DNA of 64,000 nt from a virus: IMG/VR virus record IMGVR_UViG_3300036846_000743, positions 1-64,000 of that record, one strand, 5' to 3'. The position numbers and the translations under genes are program-made. Shown here piece after piece: positions 55,273 through 64,000 of the stretch. The notes beneath the pieces were generated by a model that saw only the letters and a program-made list of their open reading frames with translations, ran no database searches and was not told the DNA's origin. Position 1 is the stretch's first letter. The number at the start of each line of letters is the position of its first letter.

Positions 55273-55289
55273 TCGTACCTCCGATAGTG

Positions 55290-55318
55290 AAAAAAATAGG
55301 CCGCCCCGAGGGGCGGCC
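55290..55318 (-). terminator. Strong Rho-independent terminator
   Basis: GGCCGCCCC (55299-55307) pairs with GGGGCGGCC (55310-55318); TATTTTTTTC follows on the minus strand. It ends the 55353 gene. Confidence 0.8.
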
Positions 55319-55352
55319 GGTTGCCGGTGCTGGTGGTGGTGAGTCGGTCCGG

Positions 55353-55895
55353 TCACTTCAGCGGCAGCTTCGAGCCCCTGAGCATCTCCGACACGAAGCG
55401 CAGCGAGTTCTGCCGGAACTTCTCCTGGGCTTCCTCGCCGCGAATGTCGGCGCGATCCATCAACGCCACGAGGCGACGCTGGGAATCCCGCTTGACCTCG
55501 ACGCTGGGCCAGCGATCGAGCGTGTCCGCGCTGTAGATTGCCGTGAGCACGGTCATCAGCTGCAACTTGTCGACGTCCGGCTTGGCTTCCAGCGCGGCAA
55601 GCTGCCGCAAGGCCACGTCGACCACGCTCGGCTTGGGCTTGGGCGTCGACCGGTACTGCGTGCGATCCATCAGCACCCCGAGCCGCTCCATGCAGGTCAT
55701 GCCAACATCCTTGTCGGGCCAATGGTTGCCGTGGTGCACGGTGAGGCCCAGCCCGGCAACCACGTCCAGGTCGAGCATGAACGTGGCGTCGAGGGGCCGC
55801 TGCTGTGCCCGTCGCTCCAGGTCTTCAAGGCCATCCATCAGCAGCTTGAACAGATCCGGTTCAGGACCGGCTGTCGCCAGCGAATCCGGTGACAT
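55353..55895 (-). CDS. Hypothetical helical protein
   Basis: 180 residues from ATG 55895. Helices (LFKLLMDGLEDLERRAQQRP), a HHGNHWPD loop, basic C-terminal helices (DSQRRLVALMDRADI). Not recognised. Preceded by promoter copy 3. Confidence 0.5.
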   Translation of the reverse strand: MSPDSLATAGPEPDLFKLLMDGLEDLERRAQQRPLDATFMLDLDVVAGLGLTVHHGNHWPDKDVGMTCMERLGVLMDRTQYRSTPKPKPSVVDVALRQLAALEAKPDVDKLQLMTVLTAIYSADTLDRWPSVEVKRDSQRRLVALMDRADIRGEEAQEKFRQNSLRFVSEMLRGSKLPLK

Positions 55896-55961
55896 TGGTG
55901 ATCTACCTTTCGTAGAAAAAGTTGGGTAGGACCACTCCACAACTAGGAAGTGGCCTTACTG

Positions 55962-55990
55962 TTTATGACATTTTTCCGGCTGATCTTTAG
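55962..55990 (-). promoter_or_regulatory. Phage promoter candidate, copy 3
   Basis: Minus strand CTAAA (55986-55990), 15 bases, TGTCATAAA (55962-55970), 67 bases before the start of the 55353 gene. The CTAAA box lies in a small hairpin CTGATC...GATCAG (overlapping region 55979-55995). Confidence 0.5.
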
Positions 55991-56003
55991 ATCAGTCAGC
56001 GCA

Positions 56004-56924
56004 TCAGGCTTCGTAAGCCTTCGACCAGAATTCCCGGTTCTTCCTGGCGACGTCGGCGGTGAACATCGGGAACCGGGTATCCTGTTTGCCCTCGCGGATG
56101 CCCGAGATGGTCACGACAAAGCGCGTGGGAATGCCGTGCGAAGTGTCGCCAACGTCCAGGAAGATTCGGCCGTTGTCGATCATGACGCCGACGGCACAGG
56201 GCAGATTGGGCGCCACGGCGATTGGCAGAAGTGAGCCCGACACGCAGACATCGAGGAACCGCTGGTCCAGCTGGACCATTACACGTTTCAGCTTCTTGCT
56301 GTTGGGAATATCATAGACATCGAAGAACCTGGCCTCGGGCATCTCGGCACAGAACAGGCCAACGTAGTCATCGTCGGCGTTATTGAGCGGCATGATGGCA
56401 TACTTGTCACCCTGTGCGCCGGTTTTCCCTTGGGTTCCCTGCGGGCCTTGCGCGCCATCAGAACCGTCCTTGCCGTCTGTACCGGCTTTTCCGGGGTATC
56501 CCTGCGGGCCAGGGTAGCCAATCCCGTCGTCGCCTGGAGGGCCTTGAGTGCCTGTGCCAGCGGGACCAGGATCGCCTTTGGGCCCCGCCGGGCCCGGCAC
56601 CGTACTGGCCGGGCCAATCGGGCCAGTCGGGCCGGGGGGACCATGCGGACCGATCGGACCTGGAACACCGACACCACCGATACCTTGGAGACCTTGGGGA
56701 CCCTGGGGACCTTGGGGACCCTGGGGGCCTTGGATACCCTGGATGCCCTGAATTCCGGACGGACCAGTGACCGGGATCGAAAGCCAGGCGTCGCAGTTCA
56801 TGATCGCCTGGGGCGCGTCGGGCACCGTGCAGTCGTTGATGAACGGCTCAATACCGATCGGGTGCAGATCCGGAGGGACCGGGCACTTCGTTGCATCGAA
56901 AATGGGGTCTGGAAAGTTAGGCAT
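56004..56924 (-). CDS. Collagen-like fibre protein
   Basis: About 306 residues from ATG 56924 (GAGGA eight bases upstream; stop of the previous gene overlaps as ATGCCTAA). Central region of about 35-40 Gly-x-y triplets, starting [15 protein letters not shown], then mixed triplets with Pro, Lys and Asp. A C-terminal globular part of about 130 residues ([20 protein letters not shown]) probably mediates trimerisation or binding. Collagen-like stalks are well known in phage tail fibres and bacterial surface proteins. Overlaps the previous fibre-type gene. Confidence 0.8.
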   Translation of the reverse strand: MPNFPDPIFDATKCPVPPDLHPIGIEPFINDCTVPDAPQAIMNCDAWLSIPVTGPSGIQGIQGIQGPQGPQGPQGPQGLQGIGGVGVPGPIGPHGPPGPTGPIGPASTVPGPAGPKGDPGPAGTGTQGPPGDDGIGYPGPQGYPGKAGTDGKDGSDGAQGPQGTQGKTGAQGDKYAIMPLNNADDDYVGLFCAEMPEARFFDVYDIPNSKKLKRVMVQLDQRFLDVCVSGSLLPIAVAPNLPCAVGVMIDNGRIFLDVGDTSHGIPTRFVVTISGIREGKQDTRFPMFTADVARKNREFWSKAYEA

Positions 56925-57927
56925 CGCCCAGGTCCTCGACAATCACTTCGACTGCATCGCCCAGGTCCTCGATGATCGTGCTGGCAGCTGCACAGACGGT
57001 CATGTCGTGCCGATCGAAGTCAACGATCAGGCTCGTGTTGTCGTCGGACGATGTGATCGTGGTGCCCACATCGGCAACCAGCAGAATGACGCTGGCCGTC
57101 AGCCCGTTAATGCCGTAGATGACCTCATCGCAGGCCGGCCCGCCGCTGAGCAGGCTGCTCCCGGGCGGAGGTTGCTCATCGGGCGTGAGTGGCAGCTCGC
57201 CGAGGGGCGCGTCCTCACCGCAAACCACGCCGGCGCCGCCGGCCAGCACCGCCATGAAGGTGATGGAATTGGTTCTGGTATTCTGGCGGATCGAAACGTT
57301 GAAGCCCTCCTTGAACCGCAGATCCCCCACCAGATTGCGTGCATTGATGATGTATTCGAGCGGCGAAGCAGGCAAGCTGCCGCCAGGACAATCATCCGGT
57401 GGTGTTACATGGGTGCGATCTTGATTGGCCAGATTGATCGTCCGGACATAGCTCCGGCTCAGGTTCTGGATCCGTGCCGGCTCGATCTGTGGGCCTGTGG
57501 TGGCCGCCAGCGTACCGTCTGCGGGCATCAAGGCGGCAAGGTTGTCCATTGGGCCGGTGACCAGGAAGCCCTCCCAGAGCGGCGGCTGGGGCGGCGGAGA
57601 GCTTCCCAGAGCCACAGCCGCAACGTAGTTGGTCGCGAACTCAGCATCAGTCAGATCACGACTGAACTTCAGTGCATATCCAACCAGGCCAGGTGCGCTC
57701 GAACGAAAGTCAAACGTGAACGTATTGCCTGCACGCGTGACCTGATGCAGGTATATAACGTCCTTGGTGTCGTCGAATTCGGAGTCGAGCCCCACCAGGC
57801 AGCCGAAGTCGAGCAGCGTATCCAGGGGCAGGCGGAATTCGGCTGGCTTGTCCGATAGCGCGTTCGAGAACGGGATCAGCGGATAGGCCCGTCCTTCGTT
57901 GTCGTTGCAGAATCCCGGCCGCGCCAT
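56917..57927 (-). CDS. Fibre/appendage-like protein (R-x-YPL family)
   Basis: 336 residues from ATG 57927. Starts with [16 protein letters not shown]; rest strand-rich with Gly/Asp ([14 protein letters not shown]), ends VEDLGDA. Related by the N-terminal motif to the genes at 57931, 58704 and 61813. Probable virion or host-contact protein. Confidence 0.6.
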   Translation of the reverse strand: MARPGFCNDNEGRAYPLIPFSNALSDKPAEFRLPLDTLLDFGCLVGLDSEFDDTKDVIYLHQVTRAGNTFTFDFRSSAPGLVGYALKFSRDLTDAEFATNYVAAVALGSSPPPQPPLWEGFLVTGPMDNLAALMPADGTLAATTGPQIEPARIQNLSRSYVRTINLANQDRTHVTPPDDCPGGSLPASPLEYIINARNLVGDLRFKEGFNVSIRQNTRTNSITFMAVLAGGAGVVCGEDAPLGELPLTPDEQPPPGSSLLSGGPACDEVIYGINGLTASVILLVADVGTTITSSDDNTSLIVDFDRHDMTVCAAASTIIEDLGDAVEVIVEDLGDA

Positions 57928-57930
57928 GCG

Positions 57931-58701
57931 TCACCTCAGCTGTACCCCGTGAACTGTGCTGCCCACCAGACCGATGATCAGTGTATCCGGCGGCTTGGGA
58001 ACGATACGCAGGACCGTGTCGGGAGCGGAAGCATTCGCCACGGCGATCTGGAAGTTGCCCTCGGAGTCGGGTGCGATGCCATTGATCGTCTTGACGAACC
58101 GCGGGGGCGAGTATGACTGTGCCGGATAACAGAGCCGGCGCGCAAAGAGCGGGTCACCCACCACGTCGACCCGGATTGAGCCGTCGTCGTCCAGGCTGAC
58201 CTGAATGCCGTTCTCGCCAATGATCCAGGTATCGCCGGTGAGCAGGATGCCCTGCGACGCGAGCAGGCCGCGCACGCCTTCCTCGGGCGTGGAGATCGTG
58301 CAGCTGGCGGCGAACTCGGTGGCCCCGATGTCGAAGACATGCGCGCCCGTCGGCCATGACTGGGCCGACGCCAGTAAGATGGGATCGGCCACGAACAGCC
58401 CGGCAGGCCGGCCGTAGCCATCGGCCAGAGCAATCAAGTTCGGCGGCGCCAGCGGATCGAACGAGCCTGACGCGAGCTGGGGCCTGGTGGCGTCACCGAT
58501 CCAGATCGTGACGACGCGGTTCGAGACTTCGAGTGATGAGATGTAGACCCGCGGGCCGGCGCCGATCGGATAGACGACCGCATCGATGAGCATATCGGGG
58601 GTCAGACTGATCTTGTCCCGCGACAGGAGCGTAGCCGTGTCGGCGAACGGATAGAGCGAGTCCAGGTTCTCGTTGCGAAATTCCGGGTGAACAATTCTCA
58701 C
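57931..58701 (-). CDS. Fibre/appendage-like protein (YPF/ING family)
   Basis: 256 residues from GTG 58701, two bases after the TAG of the previous gene. N-terminus VRIVHPEFRNENLDSLYPFA matches the shared N-x-R...YP(L/F) motif. Near the end KTINGIAPDSEGNFQIAV carries the ING-x-P-x3-GNF motif common in tail-fibre proteins. ATG 58884 would extend it over the previous gene and is less likely. Confidence 0.6.
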   Translation of the reverse strand: MRIVHPEFRNENLDSLYPFADTATLLSRDKISLTPDMLIDAVVYPIGAGPRVYISSLEVSNRVVTIWIGDATRPQLASGSFDPLAPPNLIALADGYGRPAGLFVADPILLASAQSWPTGAHVFDIGATEFAASCTISTPEEGVRGLLASQGILLTGDTWIIGENGIQVSLDDDGSIRVDVVGDPLFARRLCYPAQSYSPPRFVKTINGIAPDSEGNFQIAVANASAPDTVLRIVPKPPDTLIIGLVGSTVHGVQLR

Positions 58702-58703
58702 GG

Positions 58704-60434
58704 CTAGCCCCCGAACGGATTGTCTGAATCCCAGAACGAGATGAAGCTGAACCGGCAGTGCGCGTTGTTGGCCCCGAACCCGATCTTGCCGCCGTGGATC
58801 AGGTTGATCCCCCAGGGCTGCATCACCTCGATCAATGTGAAGCTCGGGTCCTCGAGCGGCTTGAGCACGATGGTGAAGTTCCACAGGTCCTTGTTAGGGC
58901 CAGGATTGGGACTGATCGCGCTGTTGACGCTCAGCTCGTACCAGAGCCCGGGCTTGGGCCTGTTGGTGCCGAACGGGAACCCGACAGCCATGGTGAGCCC
59001 GCCGCGAAAGACATTGAACTCCAGGTAATTGGTGACCAGGTTGGGCCCGATGGAGAAAAAGGTCGGCATCCCGCCCATCGTGGGGTCCTGGGCAATGTAA
59101 TTGAGCACGATGGCGCCGTTCATCTGGGGCCCGGGCATGATCTTGATGTCGGTGCCAACGTTCAGATTCATGTTCAGGAAGTCATAGTCGCAGTCCCAGA
59201 TCGACACGCTCATCTTGGATGGGTTGGTGCAGGCGTAGCTCTGATTGATACTGGTGATCGTCGGGGCGGTTGTCCGGGTGGCCCGGTGCAGAGGTGGAAA
59301 GCCCGTGAACCCCAGAGTACGCCCGGGCGCAGGACCGGGCCCCGGGCCAGTTGCACCAGCAGGCTCCTGCGGCGAGTCGTCCGCTTCGATGGCCCAGTCG
59401 CCCTTCATCGGGACCCACGCCGACGATATGCCGAAGTCAAAGCTGTCGTAATAGGGCATCGGAACACAGCCTGCCGGCAATGGTCCCGGCGGTGTCGGCG
59501 TCGGCCCCGGCTCGGGTGTCGGCGGCAGTGGCGGCGGGCACTCATCCGGATACGTGCCGGGTAGGTTCCCTGCGCTGTCGGGCAGCGTATCTTGACCCAG
59601 ACAGACATCGGCCATGCCCAGCGACAGGTCCAGGGCAAAGCCGCCGCCACCCTCGAACGGCAGGTACTTCAGGATGTCGTAAGCCTTGCTGAAGTCGATG
59701 GTCAGATTGCCGTCACAGTCGGGCTGGACGGTGTTGATCATCTCGAGCACCGGCCTGCCACAGGTGTTGCTTTCAGGCCGACCTCCGCAAGGGCCCGTGT
59801 AGTAGCTGTAAACGTTGCGGTTCAGACTATCGATCAGGCCAATCACGATGGCGTCGACGTCGCCGCTATCGATGTTGCGTATCTCCTGCGTCACCGCGAT
59901 GTCGGTGCTGCCCAGAAGCTGGATCACGCCGGTCAGGGCCTGACTCAGGCCGAGCTTGCCCAGGGAACGGACCGGCAGGGGATCGTAGGCCAGGGCCACG
60001 CGGGGCAAGAGTAGCGACTGGCCCGGCGAGCTGAACCGGCCCGAGTAGGGCTCTTCGATGCCGCGGCCGAAGACCAGCCAGCCTCCGACGCCGCCGGCCA
60101 TGGGCTGGATTGGGTAGTGCCGGTTGGGTGTAACCGGCTTGGGCAGCGAGACCGACCCCAGGGGCTGCATGGCCACACCGTTCCGCAGCACACCACCCGG
60201 CGGCAGGACTGCGGTAGGAGTCGCCATGATCACGGCCGTGACGATACTTGGTCCGACAGTCACGCCGCTGAGGTAGGCGAACTGACCGATGGTCGTGGGG
60301 AACCGGATCCGGCAGTCGACCAGGATCTGGGGCGGTAGCTCCCGCCCGCCGTCGTCGCGCGCCGTCGCCGCGTCATCGAGCGGGTAGGCTCGGGTCGCAT
60401 TGGCTGCATACCAGTCCGGGTTCCTGATGCCCAT
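58704..60434 (-). CDS. Large fibre-like protein with lectin-like domain
   Basis: 576 residues from ATG 60434 (AGGAAGAACTG upstream). N-terminus GIRNPDWYAANATRAYPLDD; INTVQPDCDGNLTIDFSK in the middle (the ING-type motif); a Pro/Thr-rich linker (PPLPPTPEPGPTPTPPGP) and a C-terminal part (WYELSV, WNFTIV, IGFGANN) that resembles a concanavalin/LamG-like beta sandwich. Probable receptor-binding protein. Lectin call is inference. Confidence 0.6.
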   Translation of the reverse strand: MGIRNPDWYAANATRAYPLDDAATARDDGGRELPPQILVDCRIRFPTTIGQFAYLSGVTVGPSIVTAVIMATPTAVLPPGGVLRNGVAMQPLGSVSLPKPVTPNRHYPIQPMAGGVGGWLVFGRGIEEPYSGRFSSPGQSLLLPRVALAYDPLPVRSLGKLGLSQALTGVIQLLGSTDIAVTQEIRNIDSGDVDAIVIGLIDSLNRNVYSYYTGPCGGRPESNTCGRPVLEMINTVQPDCDGNLTIDFSKAYDILKYLPFEGGGGFALDLSLGMADVCLGQDTLPDSAGNLPGTYPDECPPPLPPTPEPGPTPTPPGPLPAGCVPMPYYDSFDFGISSAWVPMKGDWAIEADDSPQEPAGATGPGPGPAPGRTLGFTGFPPLHRATRTTAPTITSINQSYACTNPSKMSVSIWDCDYDFLNMNLNVGTDIKIMPGPQMNGAIVLNYIAQDPTMGGMPTFFSIGPNLVTNYLEFNVFRGGLTMAVGFPFGTNRPKPGLWYELSVNSAISPNPGPNKDLWNFTIVLKPLEDPSFTLIEVMQPWGINLIHGGKIGFGANNAHCRFSFISFWDSDNPFGG

Positions 60435-60463
60435 CAGTTCTTCCTAGCTGAAGGTTGACACGA

Positions 60464-61828
60464 TCAATAGAACCATGGCCCTGTCCACGTGCCTTGCGGG
60501 CTGTAATGGGGAACGTTTTCCTTGGTGATGGTGACGACCTCCCCGGTGATCGTTATCGTCGCTCCCCAGGGCGGCGAGAGCAGCATCTCGAACGTGCCGC
60601 GCCATCCCTGGACCCGCATGGCCGCTACCCCACCGACGTGAGCAGTATAGGAGCCATTGGGATTCTGCTCTGGCTTGTAGGGGGCCATTTGCTTCTTGCC
60701 GAACTGCGTAATGTAAGTCGAACCGGGCACGATCTGCCAGGGAATTGGCGGGTCGCTCACGAGGTTGGCGGTCAGCTGCCCGTCGTAGAGGCAGTCACCC
60801 GTCATGTTGCAAACCCCGAAGCTGAAGTCGATGAACCTGGGGGGCCGGATTCTGGCGTCAATCTGCACCACGATGTTCTCGCGGCATTCCTTCTGCGCGT
60901 TCCATCGTTCCTTGGCCACGATGAATTCGTCGCGGGTGGCCTCGGCCTTGGCGGACGTGGCCCGCAGCTTGGCTTCGAGATCCAGGATGGCGCGCTGGAC
61001 GTTGACGAAGTCATCGCAGTCGCAGCACGGTCCGCAGTTATTGCCCAGCGCGAGGGCGCCCGGGGTCGGCACGGCCGTGTTGCCGGCCCCGATGGAGATC
61101 AGCTGCCGGACGAAGTAGCACTTGTCAGCCGCGAGGGCGAAGTTGCCCTGGTCATCGGGCCCGACGCCGCCAATCCTGCGTATGACAAGATCAGGATCCA
61201 CGCAGCCCGGATAGCGGCCTATGCCATTGCCGGGGTTAGCGTTGTAGGTCAGCGCGGTCGTGTTGCTGAGCGGCTCGGCGTAAGGCTTGGGGATGATGTC
61301 CATGTTGTAGCCGCAGCGGAATACGATCTCATCCGTGACGAGTATGGCTGGGTTGTTCTTCTCGCTCAGATACAGCAAGCGCTCCGGTATCAGGTAAGAA
61401 GTTCGCTCATCGAGCACGCCGTTCACAGGAATGATCTCATCGGGCCAGTCAGGACGATCCTCGGGGACGGCTGTGTGCTGCACGACCCGGCAGACAGCGC
61501 CCTGGGGAAAGAGCCACTCATGGACGCGCAGCCGCGGGCCGAAGGGCTTCCAGTAATAGTGCGCGTCGGGCGAGTCGAACACGGTCGCGCCATTGGCATC
61601 GACGATCGTGATCTGGGCGCTGGAAGATACGTCGTCGAATGCCTCCTGAAAGCCCGACAGGAAAGAAACGCTGAACGGCAGCACGGCATCGTGGTTCTCG
61701 TGCGCCAGCCAGAGATCGGCGAGCAGCCCGACAATGTCATCACTGGGCTGCACGAACGGGAAATTGGATCCCTGAGCTTCGACGCCAGTGCCTTTGCCGC
61801 CAGTCGGTAGAATCAACACTGGATACAT
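60464..61828 (-). CDS. Fibre-like protein with coiled coil
   Basis: 454 residues from ATG 61828. N-terminal domain (MYPVLILPTGGKGTGVEAQG) differs from its relatives, but the middle has RRIGGVGPDDQGNFALAADK (ING-type), a CCDCD cluster and a helical segment (QRAILDLEAKLRATSAKAEA). C-terminal part strand-rich, ending PQGTWTGPWFY. Belongs to the fibre array. Confidence 0.55.
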   Translation of the reverse strand: MYPVLILPTGGKGTGVEAQGSNFPFVQPSDDIVGLLADLWLAHENHDAVLPFSVSFLSGFQEAFDDVSSSAQITIVDANGATVFDSPDAHYYWKPFGPRLRVHEWLFPQGAVCRVVQHTAVPEDRPDWPDEIIPVNGVLDERTSYLIPERLLYLSEKNNPAILVTDEIVFRCGYNMDIIPKPYAEPLSNTTALTYNANPGNGIGRYPGCVDPDLVIRRIGGVGPDDQGNFALAADKCYFVRQLISIGAGNTAVPTPGALALGNNCGPCCDCDDFVNVQRAILDLEAKLRATSAKAEATRDEFIVAKERWNAQKECRENIVVQIDARIRPPRFIDFSFGVCNMTGDCLYDGQLTANLVSDPPIPWQIVPGSTYITQFGKKQMAPYKPEQNPNGSYTAHVGGVAAMRVQGWRGTFEMLLSPPWGATITITGEVVTITKENVPHYSPQGTWTGPWFY

Positions 61829-62778
61829 CCTTGATCGTTCAAACGTGAACCTAAGATGATCTGGCTGAAGGTATTGAGCTGGAGCGCGAGCTGATCAACG
61901 AAGCTCTGAAGAGTCGCCTCACCCGTACCCAGGATCTGGAGTTCCTGGGTGACGTATTCCAGTTCCGCGCACCCGCAGCACGGCGACGAGCAGCTGTCGT
62001 TGAGTTGAAGACCGTTGCTGAGCGGATTGATCGTCAGGCAGCTATCACCGGTCAGGGAGAAGTCGCCATTGGGCAAGGGCGATACGCCGTTGATCCTGCG
62101 GATCGGTGGACCGATAGTTCCCTCGCAGGCGCATTGCTCAGTCAAGCCAGCACCATCGATGGCATCAAAACGAACCTCGGCCGGGACAGCCGGCGAGGTG
62201 TCAGTGGCCTGGGAGCCCGGGGTCACCGAGATCTGCATGTTGCTCCCTGACGACAGGATCACGTGCCCGGTCAGCCTGTCACTCAGTTCGCCGTTATTCA
62301 GGACCCGGAGCGACTGGATGCCGCGGATCATCGGCCGGATGCAATCACTGTCGAGCCCGCCGCCATTGATGTCGAAGGAGAACTGCCCGGTCGGCTGAAG
62401 ATCGATCGAACCGAGCTGGCCGATGACGAGCTTGCCCACCGAGTCATCGAACGGGTAAACCCCTGGCAGGGAATAGGTCGTGTTCGGTACATGCGTGACC
62501 TTGCTGATGATGGCCGAGGCAACAATGGCCACGCCGTCGCTGCTGTTGTACCCGATCGAGATGTTGTAGCCGGTCGCGAAGATCGAGATCGAGGCGAGAA
62601 AGAATTGATCAACGTCAACGTTGACCCCGGCATGCGCGGGGAAATAAAGCTCCAGGATAAAGTCATCGGGCAGCTTGAACGTGCCGGTGAGATCGGTCTT
62701 GGTGGCATCATCGGACAGCGGATAGGACCGCTGCGAGTTATGATTGAGCCACTCCAGGTTCCAGATACCTACTGGCAT
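61813..62778 (-). CDS. Fibre/appendage-like protein (YPL/ING family)
   Basis: 321 residues from ATG 62778. N-terminus GIWNLEWLNHNSQRSYPLSD; later RRINGVSPLPNGDFSLTGDS and a CCGCAE cluster followed by a helical stretch (LEYVTQELQILGTG). Shares N-terminal, ING-type and Cys-cluster motifs with 58704 and 60464. Probable adsorption protein. Confidence 0.6.
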   Translation of the reverse strand: MPVGIWNLEWLNHNSQRSYPLSDDATKTDLTGTFKLPDDFILELYFPAHAGVNVDVDQFFLASISIFATGYNISIGYNSSDGVAIVASAIISKVTHVPNTTYSLPGVYPFDDSVGKLVIGQLGSIDLQPTGQFSFDINGGGLDSDCIRPMIRGIQSLRVLNNGELSDRLTGHVILSSGSNMQISVTPGSQATDTSPAVPAEVRFDAIDGAGLTEQCACEGTIGPPIRRINGVSPLPNGDFSLTGDSCLTINPLSNGLQLNDSCSSPCCGCAELEYVTQELQILGTGEATLQSFVDQLALQLNTFSQIILGSRLNDQGCIQC

Positions 62779-62808
62779 TTATTGGTCTCCTTACCAATAG
62801 GTATCCGG

Positions 62809-64000
62809 TCATGGTCCAGTGACGAGCGGGACGGCCGTCAGGATGCCGGCGGGCCGCATGAGCCCTACCTCGCCGGGATAGCCGTCATTGCTGGTGCGCA
62901 CCAGGTTGACGAGGATCGTATCACCGGCCGTCACAGGGATCGGCACGCTCTCGACCTGGACGTACTGGTCGGAATTGATCAACACGTGAGTGTTGATGGT
63001 CAGCACCTGCTCGTTGACCACCCCCGGCAGATTGATCGGTGTCGTCACCGGCGGTGCCGGCGGCGCTGGCTGCGTTGGCGCCAGCGGTGGCTGGTTCAAG
63101 ATGCGATAGGTCGCCGTCATGATCGGCAGTGTGCCGTTGACCCCGCGGCCGATGAGCTGCATCCGTAGCGCCACCTGCGGGGTGTCCGGTATGCCTTTGG
63201 CCGGGACATTGAACCGCATCCGGATGCTGGTATCGCGGCCGGAGTCGAAGCCGATGTAGGGGATCTCCATGTAGAACCGTTCTTCGGTCTGGGCCAGCCG
63301 GATCAATTCAGCTGGTAGCTCACGCTCGCCGGACACGGTGTCGATTGAGATCTTGACCGTCCCCTGGTGCAGGATGCTGCCGTCGAGCTGTGGCGTCGGA
63401 TTGGTCGAAAGCAGCTCACATCCACTGTTGGCATCGGCTTGCAGGCCCTCGACCACGAGTCCCTGCCGGAAGGTGATCCCATCCAGGCGCTTGAAAGCGA
63501 TGGGGCCGGTGACCAGGTTCTCCGTGTCGACCAAGAACTCCAGGTCGAGATGTGCATACAGATCGCCGGTCGTCGCGTCAGCGTCATTGCAGTCGGTGAA
63601 CCGCAGCTCCGGGCTGTCCGCCGCCGGCTGCAAGCTGGTCACCGTCGTGCGCTCGGTAGTGAAGACCATCATGGTGTAGGACAGGATGATCTGGAAGTTC
63701 TCGGTGCGCGGGCACTCAGGCCCGGTAGCAGGATTGCCGGTCTCGTCTTCGACGGGAGCAGTCCAGTCGCTGGGCCATGGTTGATCGCCGTCGCAATCGC
63801 TCATCCACCAGATGCCGAAGCGATCAACCGAGCACAGGCCGCCAGGGCCCGCTGGTATCAGCGTCCCGCCCAGATAGTTCTCGCCGCGATCGAGAAAGAT
63901 AGCAGCTCCCGAAGGCGGGATCGGCGGGAAGATCTGGGCCAGCTCGGGATGCATGGCCAGGTTATAGCCAAAGGCCGCGCCGGTCGGTATCGGAACGCTA
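62809..64000 (-). CDS. Partial large fibre/virion protein
   Basis: The frame is open to the right edge, so the start is missing; 396 residues visible. Strand-rich, with LYAHLDLEFLVDTENLVTGP and a Pro-rich linker (PPLAPTQPAPPAPPVTTPIN). No ING motif seen in the visible part. Probably another structural or fibre protein of this block. Confidence 0.5.
   Translation of the reverse strand, partial: SVPIPTGAAFGYNLAMHPELAQIFPPIPPSGAAIFLDRGENYLGGTLIPAGPGGLCSVDRFGIWWMSDCDGDQPWPSDWTAPVEDETGNPATGPECPRTENFQIILSYTMMVFTTERTTVTSLQPAADSPELRFTDCNDADATTGDLYAHLDLEFLVDTENLVTGPIAFKRLDGITFRQGLVVEGLQADANSGCELLSTNPTPQLDGSILHQGTVKISIDTVSGERELPAELIRLAQTEERFYMEIPYIGFDSGRDTSIRMRFNVPAKGIPDTPQVALRMQLIGRGVNGTLPIMTATYRILNQPPLAPTQPAPPAPPVTTPINLPGVVNEQVLTINTHVLINSDQYVQVESVPIPVTAGDTILVNLVRTSNDGYPGEVGLMRPAGILTAVPLVTGP

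Noticed and set aside
58704-58884. ATG 58884 as start of the 57931 gene
   Set aside because: It would extend 180 bases into the previous gene; GTG 58701 directly follows that gene's stop and begins at the shared motif.

Overview
The window looks like part of the genome of a large tailed bacteriophage, or a phage-plasmid. The DNA is GC-rich (about 60 %). Most genes lie on the minus strand, packed head to tail with ATGA/TGATG-type overlaps, frequent GTG and TTG starts and clear GGAGG-like ribosome sites. Phage hallmarks are a two-domain terminase large subunit (27.5-29.5 kb), a zinc-finger primase-like protein (30.1-32.9 kb), a BRO-type antirepressor (7.6-9.4 kb), a GP88-like protein (39.8 kb), a collagen-like protein and several fibre-like proteins (56-64 kb). 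No ribosomal RNA, tRNA, integrase, insertion sequence, CRISPR array, capsid, portal or tape-measure gene was recognised, so the genome is probably much larger than this window. A PEP-CTERM protein (52.4-53.1 kb) points to a host with an exosortase, for example a planctomycete or another PEP-CTERM bacterium. Host identity is inference.

Layout. 0-2 kb: glycan genes (a GT75-like fragment at the edge, a second glycosyltransferase-like protein, a sulfotransferase). 2-11.8 kb: a minus-strand run of small, often zinc-binding, unknown proteins, the BRO antirepressor, and a possible replication initiator at 10.7-11.8 kb. 11.8-13.2 kb: a gene-free block with about ten different perfect or near-perfect palindromes, the best candidate for a replication origin. 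13.2-20.2 kb: more small cytoplasmic proteins, many with Cys-x-x-Cys pairs, and one secreted CAP-domain protein. 20.2-27.5 kb: a sigma-70 family factor, a coenzyme-B12-dependent ribonucleotide reductase with a structured leader, an RNase H-like protein, a small membrane protein, a ribbon-helix-helix protein and a methyltransferase. 27.5-35.8 kb: terminase (+), a very acidic protein and the primase (-), then a plus-strand cassette of an unknown protein, a small membrane protein, a methyltransferase and a glycosyltransferase-like protein. 35.9-47 kb: unknown proteins, GP88, two SWIM-like zinc proteins, and a DUF2997 plus Ycf46-type AAA+ pair. 47-53.2 kb: envelope proteins (bitopic, polytopic, two lipoproteins, a coiled-coil anchor, PEP-CTERM), mostly separated by gaps that hold hairpins. 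53.2-64 kb: probable virion or adsorption proteins, with at least four tandem relatives sharing an N-terminal R-x-YP(L/F) motif, three of which, plus a fifth protein, also carry an ING-type motif.

How it may work together. The phage carries its own sigma factor, and a repeated element (CTAAA, 15 bases, TGTCATAwA) sits upstream of at least three minus-strand units in the 52-56 kb region, so late or envelope genes may be driven by a dedicated promoter. The B12-dependent reductase, primase, RNase H-like protein and terminase cover nucleotide supply, replication and packaging. Sulfotransferase, glycosyltransferases and methyltransferases could decorate host or virion glycans. The envelope block and fibre array deal with the host surface.
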